Part shown: positions 32,364 to 40,975 of the stretch, one piece after another
Numbering within the stretch: the stretch's first letter is position 1
Layout: each line of letters begins with the position of its first letter
Assembly: GCA_035293805.1 (NCBI GenBank)
Contig: DATGMD010000045.1
Location: forward strand, 1 to 64,000
Direction of reading: 5' to 3'
Origin: JAJPHF01 sp035293805
GTDB taxonomy: Bacteria > Chloroflexota > UBA6077 > JAJPHF01
DNA: 64,000 nt
The notes under the pieces: generated by a model
What the model was told of the DNA's origin: nothing
Database searches by the model: none
Seen by the model: only the letters and a program-made list of their open reading frames with translations
Made by a program: the position numbers and the translations under genes

Positions 32364-34172
32364 ATGTCAGCCTGGAGTCGCTGGTCTGCAGGGCTCGGAG
32401 CGGCCATCTGGCTGGCCTGGCTGCCGCGGCTCGCCGCCGAGCAAGGACAGGTGGCGGCGCTCTTGTTGTTCGCCGTGCTGGTGCTGGTGCCGCTCGCGCT
32501 GGCGCTCGCCGCCACGCCGGACCGGGCCGGTCGGCACGCTTGGCCCTACCGCGCCGCCGTCTTCGCGCAGCCGGCCGCGGCGCTGCTGGCTGCCGGCAGC
32601 TTCCTGCTCCCGCCTAGCCCGGCGGCGGCGCTGCTCGCCCTGCCCTGGTTGCTATGCACCGGCCTGGTGGCGCTGTTCGGCCTGTGGCGGCTGCTCCCGC
32701 GCGGGCTCAGCCCCGCCGCCGAGGTCTGCCTCGACGCCGGGCTCGTGTACCTGCCAATCGGGGGCGCCTGGCTCGTGCTCGCGCGGCTCGGCGCGCGCCC
32801 GCTCGGCTTCTCGGACGTGATCGTCCTGCTCACCGCCGTCCACTTCCACTACGCCGGCTTCGTCGCCCCGCTCCTCGCCGCCATGGCCGGCCGCGCCCTG
32901 CCCGATCGCAAGGGCCTAGCGGCGCGGGCGTACCGCGCCGTGGCGGCGGGCGTCGTCGCCGGGCCGCCGCTGCTGGCCGCCGGCTTCACGTTCTCGCCGG
33001 CGCTGCGGTTCGCCGCGGCGCTCCTGCTCGCGGCCAGCTTGCTCGCGCTGGCGGCGCTCACCATGATCGCGGTCCTGCCCGCCGTACGCCCGCGCGCCGC
33101 ACGCTGGCTGCTCGGCGTCTCGGCGGCAGCAATCATCCTGCCGATGCTGCTGGTTGGGGCCTATGCAGTGGGCGAGCTGGCCGGCGCTTCCATCGTCACG
33201 ATCCCGCAGATGGTGCGGGTGCACGGCTGGCTGAACGCGCTCGGCTTCGCGCTCTGCGGCCTGCTGGCGTGGACGCTACGACCGCCAGCATCGCAGCAAT
33301 CGCCGCCTGGGCTCCCCTTGAGCCGGCTGGTCAGCCGGGGCCGGGTCGGGTCCGACTTCCTGTGGCGCATCAACGCGGTGGCCGAATCCGGTAGGGTCCC
33401 GACCGGGCTGGTCGACGATTTCTCCATCTATCGGCGGGACGACTTCGACCCGGCTCGAGTCCATCCGGCCATCCGCGCGTTCTACGAGCAGACCGTCCGC
33501 TACTCCTTGGTCGTGCGCGCGGAATGGCGGCCGGGGTTCCGGCTGGCGGCGCGGGTCTGGAGGCGAGTCAGCACCTGGGCAGGGCAGGAGAGCTTTCGCG
33601 TCGCCGCAGATCGCGCCGACGAGGTCGTCAGCCAGATCGTGCCAATCAAGGACGAGGCAGACGGACGCCAGAACGTCCGCGCCTGGGTCCGCACGTACAG
33701 CGCGACCGGCGAGGCCATGTATGTCGCGGTGTATGCCAACCACACGCTTGGCTCACAGACCTACATGAACATCGCGTTCCCGTGGCCCGGCGGCAACCAA
33801 ACCAGCATCCTACGAATCGAAGCCTACGGGACGGATGGCGCTTCAGGCATCTTGTTGACCACTCGGCCAGGCAGTGGTGCTCGCGGCGATGAAGGCGTGT
33901 ACTTCGTCACGCCCGTCATTCCTGTTCGCCTACCACTCAATGAAACTATCCGAGTGTGGGTCGAAGAGGCCTCGTCGGGCGTCCTTGGGGCCGCCTCCCG
34001 AGCAGTCACGGTGCTCGCCCGCCACGACTTCTGGTTCCTTGGAATTCCATGTCTCACGCTGCACTATCGCATTCTGCCCCGGGACCAGCTAGGCCAGGGC
34101 GTGTCGGTGCCGGCTTCCACCACCGCCGGGCTATGGGCGTTCATCCGACAGGAGGGTCTCCCGTGCGAGTAG
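32364..34172 (+). CDS. YndJ-like membrane protein with a C-terminal soluble domain
   Basis: A 602-residue protein starting at an ATG with a perfect AAGGAGG. Residues 1 to about 310 carry eight or nine hydrophobic helices (GAAIWLAWLPRLA, LLLFAVLVLVPLALALA, and the motif region VHFHYAGFVAPLLAAMAGR). The HFHYAGF segment and the VRVHGWLNALGFALCGLL helix match the YndJ-like membrane family of Bacillus and actinobacteria, whose function is unknown. The remainder, from about residue 340, is soluble, with a DDFSIYRRDDFDPARVHPAI opening; I do not recognise it as a separate enzyme. It overlaps the next gene by 10 bases and is probably controlled by the GbsR-type protein. Confidence 0.8.
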   Translation: MSAWSRWSAGLGAAIWLAWLPRLAAEQGQVAALLLFAVLVLVPLALALAATPDRAGRHAWPYRAAVFAQPAAALLAAGSFLLPPSPAAALLALPWLLCTGLVALFGLWRLLPRGLSPAAEVCLDAGLVYLPIGGAWLVLARLGARPLGFSDVIVLLTAVHFHYAGFVAPLLAAMAGRALPDRKGLAARAYRAVAAGVVAGPPLLAAGFTFSPALRFAAALLLAASLLALAALTMIAVLPAVRPRAARWLLGVSAAAIILPMLLVGAYAVGELAGASIVTIPQMVRVHGWLNALGFALCGLLAWTLRPPASQQSPPGLPLSRLVSRGRVGSDFLWRINAVAESGRVPTGLVDDFSIYRRDDFDPARVHPAIRAFYEQTVRYSLVVRAEWRPGFRLAARVWRRVSTWAGQESFRVAADRADEVVSQIVPIKDEADGRQNVRAWVRTYSATGEAMYVAVYANHTLGSQTYMNIAFPWPGGNQTSILRIEAYGTDGASGILLTTRPGSGARGDEGVYFVTPVIPVRLPLNETIRVWVEEASSGVLGAASRAVTVLARHDFWFLGIPCLTLHYRILPRDQLGQGVSVPASTTAGLWAFIRQEGLPCE

Positions 34173-35725
34173 CCGTGGCGGGAGGAACTGGCTTCGTCGG
34201 CCGCCACGTTGTCGCCGCGCTGCTGGCCGCGGGCCATCAGCCGCGCGTCGTCGCCCGGAGCGCGCGATCGGTGCAATCGGGTGTCGAGCAGGTCGTGTGC
34301 GACGTCGCGGCCCCGCCGCTGCCCGCCGGCGCGCTGGACGGCCGTGAAGCCATAGTGAACCTAATCGGTATCAAACGGGAGCAAGGCGCGCAGACCTTCG
34401 AGCGCGCGCACGTCGCGGCGACGCGTCACCTGCTAGTCGCGGCAGAGCGGGCGGACGTTCGGCGCTTCGTCCAGATCAGCGTGGTCGCCAGCCGGCCCGA
34501 CGCGCGACACGCCTGCCACGACACGAAGTGGCGCGCCGAAGAGCTGGTACGGTGCAGCGGCCTGGACTGGACGGTCCTCCGCCCCGGCGTGATCTACGGC
34601 CGGGGCGACGACCTGATAACCCATCTGGCGAAGATGGTTCGCTTCGCCCCGCTCTTCCCCGTCGTGGGCGACGGCACCTCGCTCCTGCAACCGGTGGACG
34701 TGTGCGCAGTGGCCGAGGCCGTGGTCCGTGCGCTCGGCAGCGAACGCGCGGTTGGCCGCACGTACGCGCTCGTCGGCCCGGCGCCGCTGGCGCTGCGCGA
34801 CGTGGTGGGCACGGTGGCCGCGGCGCTGGACCTGCCGCTCTGGATCGTGCACACGCCCATCAAGGTCCAGCGTCTGGCCGTGTGGCTAATGAACGCGCTC
34901 AGGCCGCGGCCACTCTCGGCGCTGGCGCAGTTGCAAATGCTGATCGACGGACTGGTCGGCGATCCGGCGCCCGCACGGGCGGACCTGGGAGTCGCGTCGC
35001 GGCCGTTCACGGTGGATACTGTGCGGGGGCTTCCCGAGGAGGTGGCGCCGCTGTTCGGGATCAGCTTGCTCCTGCGCGCTCAGGGCGAGCCGGCCGCCTG
35101 GCTGGCGCCGCGGCGCCGCGCCTTCGGCGGCGCGGTGACGCTCGGGGGCGTCGCCGTCCTGCTGCTGTGGGGCCTGGCGGCAGCGGTGCCGAACGTCTGG
35201 TACCGCATGGCGATCTTCTACGCGCTGCTCGTGCCGCTCGCGCTGGCCGGGCAGCGGGTGGGCTGGCGCGCGCTGTGGCGGCCGAGCGCGGCGGGGGTGG
35301 CGGGCGGCGTCGTCGCGGCGGTCGCGCTCTACGCGCTCGGCTGGGCGGGCTTCCACCTGCTCGCGGCCGCGGTGCCGGCGCTCGGCCCGCAGCTCGCGCC
35401 GCTCTACGCCTGGGCGGCCGACCTCCCCGCGGCGCCGCTCGGCCCGCTGCTGTTCGTGGGCATCGTCGCCGGCGAGGAGATCGTCTGGCGCGGCGCCATC
35501 ACGCTGCCCGTCGCGGCGCGCTGGGGGCCGTGGCCGGGACTGCTGCTCGGCGCGCTGGTCTTCGGCGTGGCGCACGCCGGCTTCGGCTCGCCGCTGCTGG
35601 TCGTGGCGGCGCTCGCCTGCGGCGCCTGCTGGGGCTGGCTCACGCTCGCCACGCGCGGCCTCGTCCCCGCCTTCGTCTGCCACCTGCTGTGGGACCTCGC
35701 CGTGATGTTCTGGCTGCCCTATTAG
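34163..35725 (+). CDS. Fusion of an NAD(P)-binding epimerase-like domain and a CPBP intramembrane protease domain
   Basis: A 520-residue protein from a GTG with CAGGAGGG upstream; its start lies inside the YndJ-like gene, so translation is coupled. Residues 1 to about 300 are an atypical SDR of the complex-I 39-kDa/NmrA type: VAVAGGTGFVGRHVVAALLA, NLIGIKREQG, VLRPGVIYGRGDD. From about residue 325 come seven or so membrane helices of the CPBP (CAAX protease/bacteriocin-processing) family, with the motifs EEIVWRG, FGVAHAGFG and CHLLWD providing the Glu, His and His/Asp residues. The fusion suggests redox- or lipid-linked membrane proteolysis or quinone-related work; this is inference. Confidence 0.85.
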   Translation: MRVAVAGGTGFVGRHVVAALLAAGHQPRVVARSARSVQSGVEQVVCDVAAPPLPAGALDGREAIVNLIGIKREQGAQTFERAHVAATRHLLVAAERADVRRFVQISVVASRPDARHACHDTKWRAEELVRCSGLDWTVLRPGVIYGRGDDLITHLAKMVRFAPLFPVVGDGTSLLQPVDVCAVAEAVVRALGSERAVGRTYALVGPAPLALRDVVGTVAAALDLPLWIVHTPIKVQRLAVWLMNALRPRPLSALAQLQMLIDGLVGDPAPARADLGVASRPFTVDTVRGLPEEVAPLFGISLLLRAQGEPAAWLAPRRRAFGGAVTLGGVAVLLLWGLAAAVPNVWYRMAIFYALLVPLALAGQRVGWRALWRPSAAGVAGGVVAAVALYALGWAGFHLLAAAVPALGPQLAPLYAWAADLPAAPLGPLLFVGIVAGEEIVWRGAITLPVAARWGPWPGLLLGALVFGVAHAGFGSPLLVVAALACGACWGWLTLATRGLVPAFVCHLLWDLAVMFWLPY

Positions 35726-35726
35726 C

Positions 35727-35758
35727 GAGTGCTGCGTCAGCAAGCTTACTCAGCACTC
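35727..35758. terminator. Possible two-way terminator between convergent genes
   Basis: GAGTGCTG and CAGCACTC pair across a 16-base loop in the 41-base gap between the fusion gene and the grdB-like gene. It is a modest stem without a T-run. Confidence 0.35.
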
Positions 35759-35766
35759 AGCACGCG

Positions 35767-37080
35767 TCACTTGAACAATGTTGGCGCGGCGACGGGGGTG
35801 CGGAGGGCGTCGAGGGCGCGCTCGATGAGGCGGCGGCGGAGAGCGCGCTCCTGGGCCGGCGAGGCGCTGGCGTCGCCGACGGGGTGGACGATGCCGTTGC
35901 CCTGGACGGCGCGGTTGGCGCCGACCATCTCGCTGATCGGGGTCATGGTGCAGATCTGGACCGTGGGCAGGCCGGCGCGCTCCAGCTCGGTGGTGATCGC
36001 TGCACCGCAGCGCGTGCTGGTCCCTCAGGTGCTGGTCAGGATCACCGCTTCCACGCCAGCACCCTTCAGGTGGGCGGCGATGTCGCGCCCAAGCTGGCGG
36101 CCGCGGTCGAGCGGCGTACCGACGCCGGTCGTGCTGATGAAGTGGTCGTGCAGGCGGCCGATGCGCCCCTCGCGCTCCAGCTCGCGCGCCACGTCCACGG
36201 GCACCAGGCGGTTGGGGTCCTGGCGCACGCTAGTATTGTCATAACCTGAGTGCGTCACGTCGTACTGCGCGGCGTCCAGGGTGTCGGCCGCGCCGATGGG
36301 GTAGACACCGAACTTGGTGGCGGCGCGCGGCTCGACCTGGTCGGGGTTGCCCTTCGGCACGAGGCCGCCGTCGGTGACGAGCGCGACGACGGCGCGGCTG
36401 AGGTCGGGCACGGGCGGCGGCGCGGGTGTCGTGGGGAACTTCGGCAGGCGAATCTCCGACTGGAACGGCGCCCCCGCGAGCTTGGCAAGCAGCATGTCCA
36501 CGGCGCGGCGGGCGGCGGTGTGCTCGGCCATCTCAAGGACGACCTGGCCGCGTGGGAAATAGCCCTCCGTCTCGGGGCGGCCGAGCGGCTCGCCCGCGAG
36601 CAGCTTCCGCCCGAGCCGCAGCATGGCGCCGAGCGCCGCCGCCATCTCGCGGGCGCTCGCGCCGGTTCGCACGACATACCCGTCGCGGTGGTACAGCTCG
36701 ACGCCGGGGTTCTCCTCGTGCATGCCAGTGACGGCAGGGATACCCAGCTCGCGGGTGACGGCCTGGCAGAGGGCGCCGCAAGCCTGGCCGTAGCGGCCGG
36801 CGTCGAAGGCGGGGCCAGCCAGGAACAGCGTGGGCGCCGCCTGGCGCACCAGGGCGAGAATCTCGGCGGCGGCCTGCTCAGGCTGCTCGGCGAAGTAGTT
36901 GTCGCCGCACACCACCGTGCCCACGAGCGCGCCGTCGGCGCCGAGGAGCGGCACGAGGGCGCGGCCGGGGCCGACCGGTTCGGCCACGAGCCGCGGGCCG
37001 ATGCCGGCCGCCTCCTCGCCGCCGACCTGGCCGAAGAACTGGTTGAGGTAGAGGACCACGCGCACGGGCGTCTCGCTCAT
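35767..37080 (-). CDS. grdB: Glycine/sarcosine/betaine reductase family selenoprotein B (GrdB-like) with in-frame UGA
   Basis: This protein is the thiol/selenol subunit that receives the substrate amine in Stickland-type reductases; here the substrate is unknown. The gene runs from an ATG at 37080 (GGAGG upstream) through LYLNQFFGQVGGEEAAG to a TGA at 36025-36027, then stays open for 85 codons to a second TGA. The TGA lies in TST-U-GTSTRCGA, exactly the selenocysteine motif of GrdB, and what follows (QICTMTPISEMVGANRAV, then GIVHPVGD) is conserved family sequence. Full length is 437 residues with Sec352, the normal GrdB size. A short hairpin with a GGU loop follows the UGA. The second family Cys (GTCTRCG) is Ser here. 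A GrdE-like gene lies upstream; grdA, grdC and grdD are not in the window. Confidence 0.88.
35998..36027 (-). promoter_or_regulatory. Selenocysteine codon and candidate bacterial SECIS hairpin
   Basis: On the mRNA, UGA (36027-36025) is followed after 12 bases by CGCUGC-GGU-GCAGCG, a perfect six-bp stem with a GGU loop. The loop begins 18 bases after the UGA, within the range known for bacterial SECIS elements, and has a G at its first positions as SelB binding requires. Folding beyond this core was not computed. Confidence 0.65.
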
Positions 37081-37389
37081 CGGGTTGCCTCCGATTCTCG
37101 GCCTCGCCGTCGGCCGGTCAGGGCGCCGCTTGTGGCACCCGAACATCGGCGGGGCGCTGGCCAGTTATAGAGGATTACAAGGAGCACCGAGCGCGGCGGC
37201 GCCGGGGTTGCGGCCTCGACGGCCGCCGCGGGCGACAAGCAACCCGCGCTACGGAGCGGGGGCGCGTACCCGGTACGCCTGGTGCGCACCGCCAGCCGTC
37301 GTTGCGGCCGGCGGGCCGCCCCGGGCGACAAGCGATCCGCGCTACGGACGCGAAGGCGCTCCTGTTGGCCAGTCATTCTGCAATCGGCG
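37081..37389. repeat. Gap between the grdE- and grdB-like genes filled with repeats
   Basis: Two direct copies of GGCGACAAGC(A/G)A(C/T)CC plus GCGCTACGGA lie at about 37229 and 37320. A GCCGGGGTTGCGGCCTCGAC unit (about 37199) is shared with the insertion at 22497-22808. No gene is seen. The repeats separate two genes that are expected to be coexpressed. Confidence 0.65.
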
Positions 37390-38703
37390 CTAGTAGGTGA
37401 CGGCGTTCAGGTAGCCGCCGCCGGTCTGGTCCATGGCGCCGACGACGGAGTGGACGGTGGTCGGCCATTCGGCGCGCAGGCGCTCCGTCTCGGGCCCCTC
37501 GGGCAGGCTGGTGAGCAGCCGCTCGACGCGCGGCAGGACGATGCGTACGTCGCTGTTGCCGAAGTTGACGATGGCGTTCAGCTCGGGGTAGTTGAACAGC
37601 GCCGCGCCGTCGTCGCCGCTGCCGAGCGAGGTCGAGTCCCAGGCGATGAGGGCGGTGCGCACGCCAAGCTGCTCGCAGGCACGGCCAAGCTGCGCCATGT
37701 CCACGTGCGGAGCGCCGCCGCCCGACTTGGTGAGCACGACGCCATCCGCGCGCAGCGTGTGCGCCACGAGGTTCGCGGCGATCAGCACCGCGCGGTCGCG
37801 CTCGGGCACGGTGTTGTGCGCCACGGTGAGCACGACGCCGGCGAAGCAGAGGTCCTGCCCGTGGCGGCCGAATAGCTCCAGGATGACGGGATGGTTCTGG
37901 ATCTCGTGGGTCTTGAGGCCGCCGTAGCCGGAGAGCACCGCGCCGTCGAGCACTTCGGTCGGCTGGAAGATGGTCGGCAGCAGGTTGTGGGTGTTGTCGC
38001 CGTAGAGCAGCGGCTCGTTCGGCAGGGTCGGGCGCTGATGCGAGTGGACCTGAAAGACGTAGGCCACCCGCGGCAGCGTGGCGTCGGCGGGGCCGAGCGC
38101 GAAGGGCTCCACGCGGTCGGGCGGCGCGTCGCCGGCGGCGCGGGCCAGGTACACGGCCGCGCGCAGGGCGGCGGTGCGCAGCGCGTGCCGCTGGTCGGCG
38201 CGGTCGAGGTCGGGCGCGGTGCGCGGCAGGAGCACGAGGTGGTGTAGCTCGCTGTAGCGGCTGAACGGCCGCGCGGCGCCGCGCGGCGGCTCCAGCGGCC
38301 CGGCGCAGTCGACGTAGGACCGGTACGGCCCGAACGGCCCGGGGTCCACGAGCGTGACGGCGGCGCCGCGCAGCACGGTGGTCGCGCCGTAGCCGACCGC
38401 GGCGATAGGCCCGAGCGCGCCGGGGAAGTCAGGGGTGGCGGGGTCCCGCTTGGCGCGCGGCTCGACCACGTCGAACACCGGGCCGATGCGGCAGGCCTCG
38501 CCCGGCGCGGCCAGCTCCAGGTCCACGCTCGTGAGCCGCCGATCCGCGAGCAGGTGGGCGGCGAGCGCCGCGCGATCCACCGTGAGCGCGCCGTCGCGGA
38601 GCGCGGTCGCGGCACCCCAGCGCAGCCCGCGCACAGCGTGGACCTGCCACTCCAGGAGGGTGCGGGCAGTGGCGGCCGGCGCGCTGCTGGCGATTGCGGT
38701 CAT
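37390..38703 (-). CDS. grdE: Glycine/sarcosine/betaine reductase component B proprotein (GrdE-like)
   Basis: A 437-residue protein of the GrdE family, which with GrdB forms the substrate-binding component B; in classical enzymes the proprotein splits itself to make a pyruvoyl group that forms a Schiff base with the amine. The C-terminal part is well conserved: TEVLDGAVLSGYGG, then EIQNHPVILELFGRHGQDL, RADGVVLTKSGGGAPHVDM and the SDVRIVLPRVERL ending. No Cys occurs between residues 133 and 286, where the processing Cys of classical GrdE would be expected, so pyruvoyl formation from Cys is doubtful. The ATG at 38703 has AAGGAG upstream. It is transcribed toward the grdB-like gene. Confidence 0.83.
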   Translation of the reverse strand: MTAIASSAPAATARTLLEWQVHAVRGLRWGAATALRDGALTVDRAALAAHLLADRRLTSVDLELAAPGEACRIGPVFDVVEPRAKRDPATPDFPGALGPIAAVGYGATTVLRGAAVTLVDPGPFGPYRSYVDCAGPLEPPRGAARPFSRYSELHHLVLLPRTAPDLDRADQRHALRTAALRAAVYLARAAGDAPPDRVEPFALGPADATLPRVAYVFQVHSHQRPTLPNEPLLYGDNTHNLLPTIFQPTEVLDGAVLSGYGGLKTHEIQNHPVILELFGRHGQDLCFAGVVLTVAHNTVPERDRAVLIAANLVAHTLRADGVVLTKSGGGAPHVDMAQLGRACEQLGVRTALIAWDSTSLGSGDDGAALFNYPELNAIVNFGNSDVRIVLPRVERLLTSLPEGPETERLRAEWPTTVHSVVGAMDQTGGGYLNAVTY

Positions 38704-38835
38704 CTCCTTGCCTCCTCGGCCTGGTGTCTAACTGACGGAAGACTAGCAGGGAGGTGGGCGCTCAGCCCGCCTGGAGTTGAGGCAGGCTGAGTGGTTCCCT
38801 TCAGCCGTCGGGCTACGCGCCGTCTGGCTCGTGAA

Positions 38836-39216
38836 TCAGGCACTCACCGGGGTCTGCTGATGGAACGCCGTCTGCCAGCTTCCGTCTCGCTTCACGAACA
38901 CGGTCGTCATGCGGGCGGCGTACGGGGCTTGTCCTGCTCGTTGTGCCGTAGCCTGGTAGGTCAGGACCGCGCTGTCGTCGGTCAGCTTGACCACCCGCGC
39001 CTCTTCAATGCGGAAGGTGGCCCAGGGCGGGGCAGCCTTGATCGCCTCGATAGACTGCTCGCGTGTGAGCGCGCCGAACGGAAACACCATCAGCGCATCC
39101 GTCGTGAGATTCTGCTGGTAGAAGGCGGCGCCAGTCCCTGCCGCGAGGGCCTGCCAGCCTTGGTGTTCCAGCGCCAGCAGCGTCCGCTCGAGATCCCCCT
39201 CGTCGGGCATCGTCAC
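38836..39216 (-). CDS. SnoaL/DUF4440-type (NTF2-like) protein
   Basis: A 126-residue cone-fold protein. ERTLLALEHQGWQALAAGTG opens the fold, ALMVFPFGALTREQSIEAI is the pocket-lining segment, and SAVLTYQATAQ plus TTVFVKRDGSWQTAFHQQTP closes the sheet, as in DUF4440 proteins. These act as small-molecule isomerases, cyclases or scaffolds, usually in the cytosol. The start is a GTG at 39216 with AGGAAG upstream; an ATG six bases later is also possible. It lies alone between the grdE-like gene and the family-5 SBPs, same strand. The role is unknown. Confidence 0.8.
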   Translation of the reverse strand: MTMPDEGDLERTLLALEHQGWQALAAGTGAAFYQQNLTTDALMVFPFGALTREQSIEAIKAAPPWATFRIEEARVVKLTDDSAVLTYQATAQRAGQAPYAARMTTVFVKRDGSWQTAFHQQTPVSA

Positions 39217-39343
39217 GGTAGCTTCCTATGTAGGGCGTAGGGCGGGAATGGGCTCGCGGGCTGGATACCCGTAGCCGCCGTCCCGGCGGTCGGGGCAGCA
39301 TCCCCACCCGGCGGCGCCGCCCGGCCGCGGCTGCCTACTCAGT

Positions 39344-40924
39344 TTACCGACGGCTAAACGTATCAAAGAAGATGCTGCTGCCATAGCGGTTGTCCCAGCT
39401 CCAGCGGTTGGATAGCCCCACGGTCGTCGTGAAGGTGAGCAGCGGCACGAACGGCGCCTCCTCGTTGAGCGCCGACTGGAGCTGCCCGAGCAGCGCGGCG
39501 CGGCGGTCGGCGTCGAACTCGGCGGTCTCCGCGTCGAGCAGGCGGTCGACTTCGGCGCTCTGCCAGCCGCCCAGCAGCCGCGTGGCGCCCGAGCGGAAGA
39601 ACTGCATCAGGTAGCGGTTCGGCTCGTCCACGTCGCCCGAGCCGTAAAGGAACAGCGGGAAGGTGCCCGAGCGGGTCTGGGCCAGGTACGTCGAGGTCTC
39701 GGTGGGTTTCAGCGTGACCTGGATGCCGACCTGGCCGAGCTGCGCCGCGAGCACGGAGGCGATGTCCACGTCGCCCAGGTAGCGGCCCATCGGGTGGACC
39801 AGCTCGGTCTGGAAGCCGTTCGGGAAGCCGGCCTGCGCCAGCAGCGCGCGCGCCCGCGCCGGGTCGTAGGTGTACTTGGGCTGCACGTCGGGCGTGTAGC
39901 CGGTCGCCGACTCCAGCAGGGCGCCGTCCACGCGCTTGGCCTGGCCCTTCAGGATGCCCGCGATGATGGCGTCCTTGTCGACGGCGTAGTTGATCGCCTG
40001 GCGCACCAGCTTGTTGCCGAGTGGGCCGATGGGCGCGATGCCCATGAAGTAGATGACGCCACTCGGCAGCGCCTGGGGGCGCACGTTGCCGGTGAGCTGC
40101 GGCGTGAGGTTCGGCGGCAGGGCGCCGGTCATGTCCACCTCGCCGCTCTGGAGGGCCGTTAGCCCGACGACCGGCTCCTTGATCCAGCGGATCACGACCT
40201 CGTCGGGCGCGCTGGCAACGTCGCGCCAGTAGTAGGGGTTCTTGCGCAGCACCATGCGCTGGTCGGGCACTAGCTCCTGAAGAATGTACGGCCCGGCACT
40301 CACCGGCTGGCGGTCGGCCGCCTCCTTGCCCACGCGGTCGTACAGCACCTTGCTGGTGATCGGCACGGTCGTGATCGTGCTCAGCAGCGCGGCGTCGGGC
40401 ACCTTGGTCGTCACGTCGAGCGTCAGGTCGTCCACTACGGCGGCGTCGTCGACGGTCACGATGCCGGAGCGGCGGTTGCTGTCCGGATCGTTTAGCGCCC
40501 GGTCGATCAGCGAGTGCTTCACGTCGGCGGCGGTGAGCGGGCTGCCATCGCTGAAACGGATGCCGGGGCGGATGTGGAAGCGCCAGGTGGTCGGGTTCAG
40601 CACTTCCCAGCGCTCGGCCACCAGCGGCTCGTAGGCGCGCTCGACGGCGTTGCGTCGCGCCAGGCCCTCGAAGACGCCCTGCCAGGCGATGTTGATCTCG
40701 GTGCCCGACTGGGAGTAGGGATTGTGGCTGGTGAGCGGCGTCACCAGCACGATGGTGAAGCGCCCGGGGCTGCCCGCCGCTGGCGCCGACGGCGCCGTGC
40801 CGTTGCCGGCCGCCGGCGCCGCACCCGCCGCCGTCGCCGGCGAGCGGGCCGGCGGCGGGGCGCAGGCGGCCAACGCCACGACGAGGGCTATTGTCCACCA
40901 CCAGCCGGGCCACCTGTTCGCCAT
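39344..40924 (-). CDS. ABC-type peptide/nickel (family 5) solute-binding lipoprotein, copy B
   Basis: A 526-residue lipoprotein with lipobox LAAC and an Ala/Pro linker. It has the family-5 (DppA/OppA/NikA) layout: YEPLVAERWEVLNPTTWRFH, IRPGIRFSDGSPLTAADVKH, RQAINYAVDKDAI and ARALLAQAGFPNG. It is about 60% alike by eye to the next gene, so they are a recent tandem pair. The ATG at 40924 was chosen because the signal starts there; a GAGGGCGAG lies upstream. Ligands are oligopeptides or other bulky solutes. No permease or ATPase genes are next to it. Confidence 0.9.
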   Translation of the reverse strand: MANRWPGWWWTIALVVALAACAPPPARSPATAAGAAPAAGNGTAPSAPAAGSPGRFTIVLVTPLTSHNPYSQSGTEINIAWQGVFEGLARRNAVERAYEPLVAERWEVLNPTTWRFHIRPGIRFSDGSPLTAADVKHSLIDRALNDPDSNRRSGIVTVDDAAVVDDLTLDVTTKVPDAALLSTITTVPITSKVLYDRVGKEAADRQPVSAGPYILQELVPDQRMVLRKNPYYWRDVASAPDEVVIRWIKEPVVGLTALQSGEVDMTGALPPNLTPQLTGNVRPQALPSGVIYFMGIAPIGPLGNKLVRQAINYAVDKDAIIAGILKGQAKRVDGALLESATGYTPDVQPKYTYDPARARALLAQAGFPNGFQTELVHPMGRYLGDVDIASVLAAQLGQVGIQVTLKPTETSTYLAQTRSGTFPLFLYGSGDVDEPNRYLMQFFRSGATRLLGGWQSAEVDRLLDAETAEFDADRRAALLGQLQSALNEEAPFVPLLTFTTTVGLSNRWSWDNRYGSSIFFDTFSRR

Positions 40925-40975
40925 GCGCCGCTCGCCCTCCCGCGACGTACTCAACGCCCGATCGCCACCGCGGGC

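Noticed and set aside
36025..37146. Reading the GrdB-like gene as a 373-codon protein ending at 36025
   Set aside because: The TGA is exactly at the Sec site of the family and the next 85 codons are family sequence; the extra 22 codons at the 5' end lie before the ribosome site.
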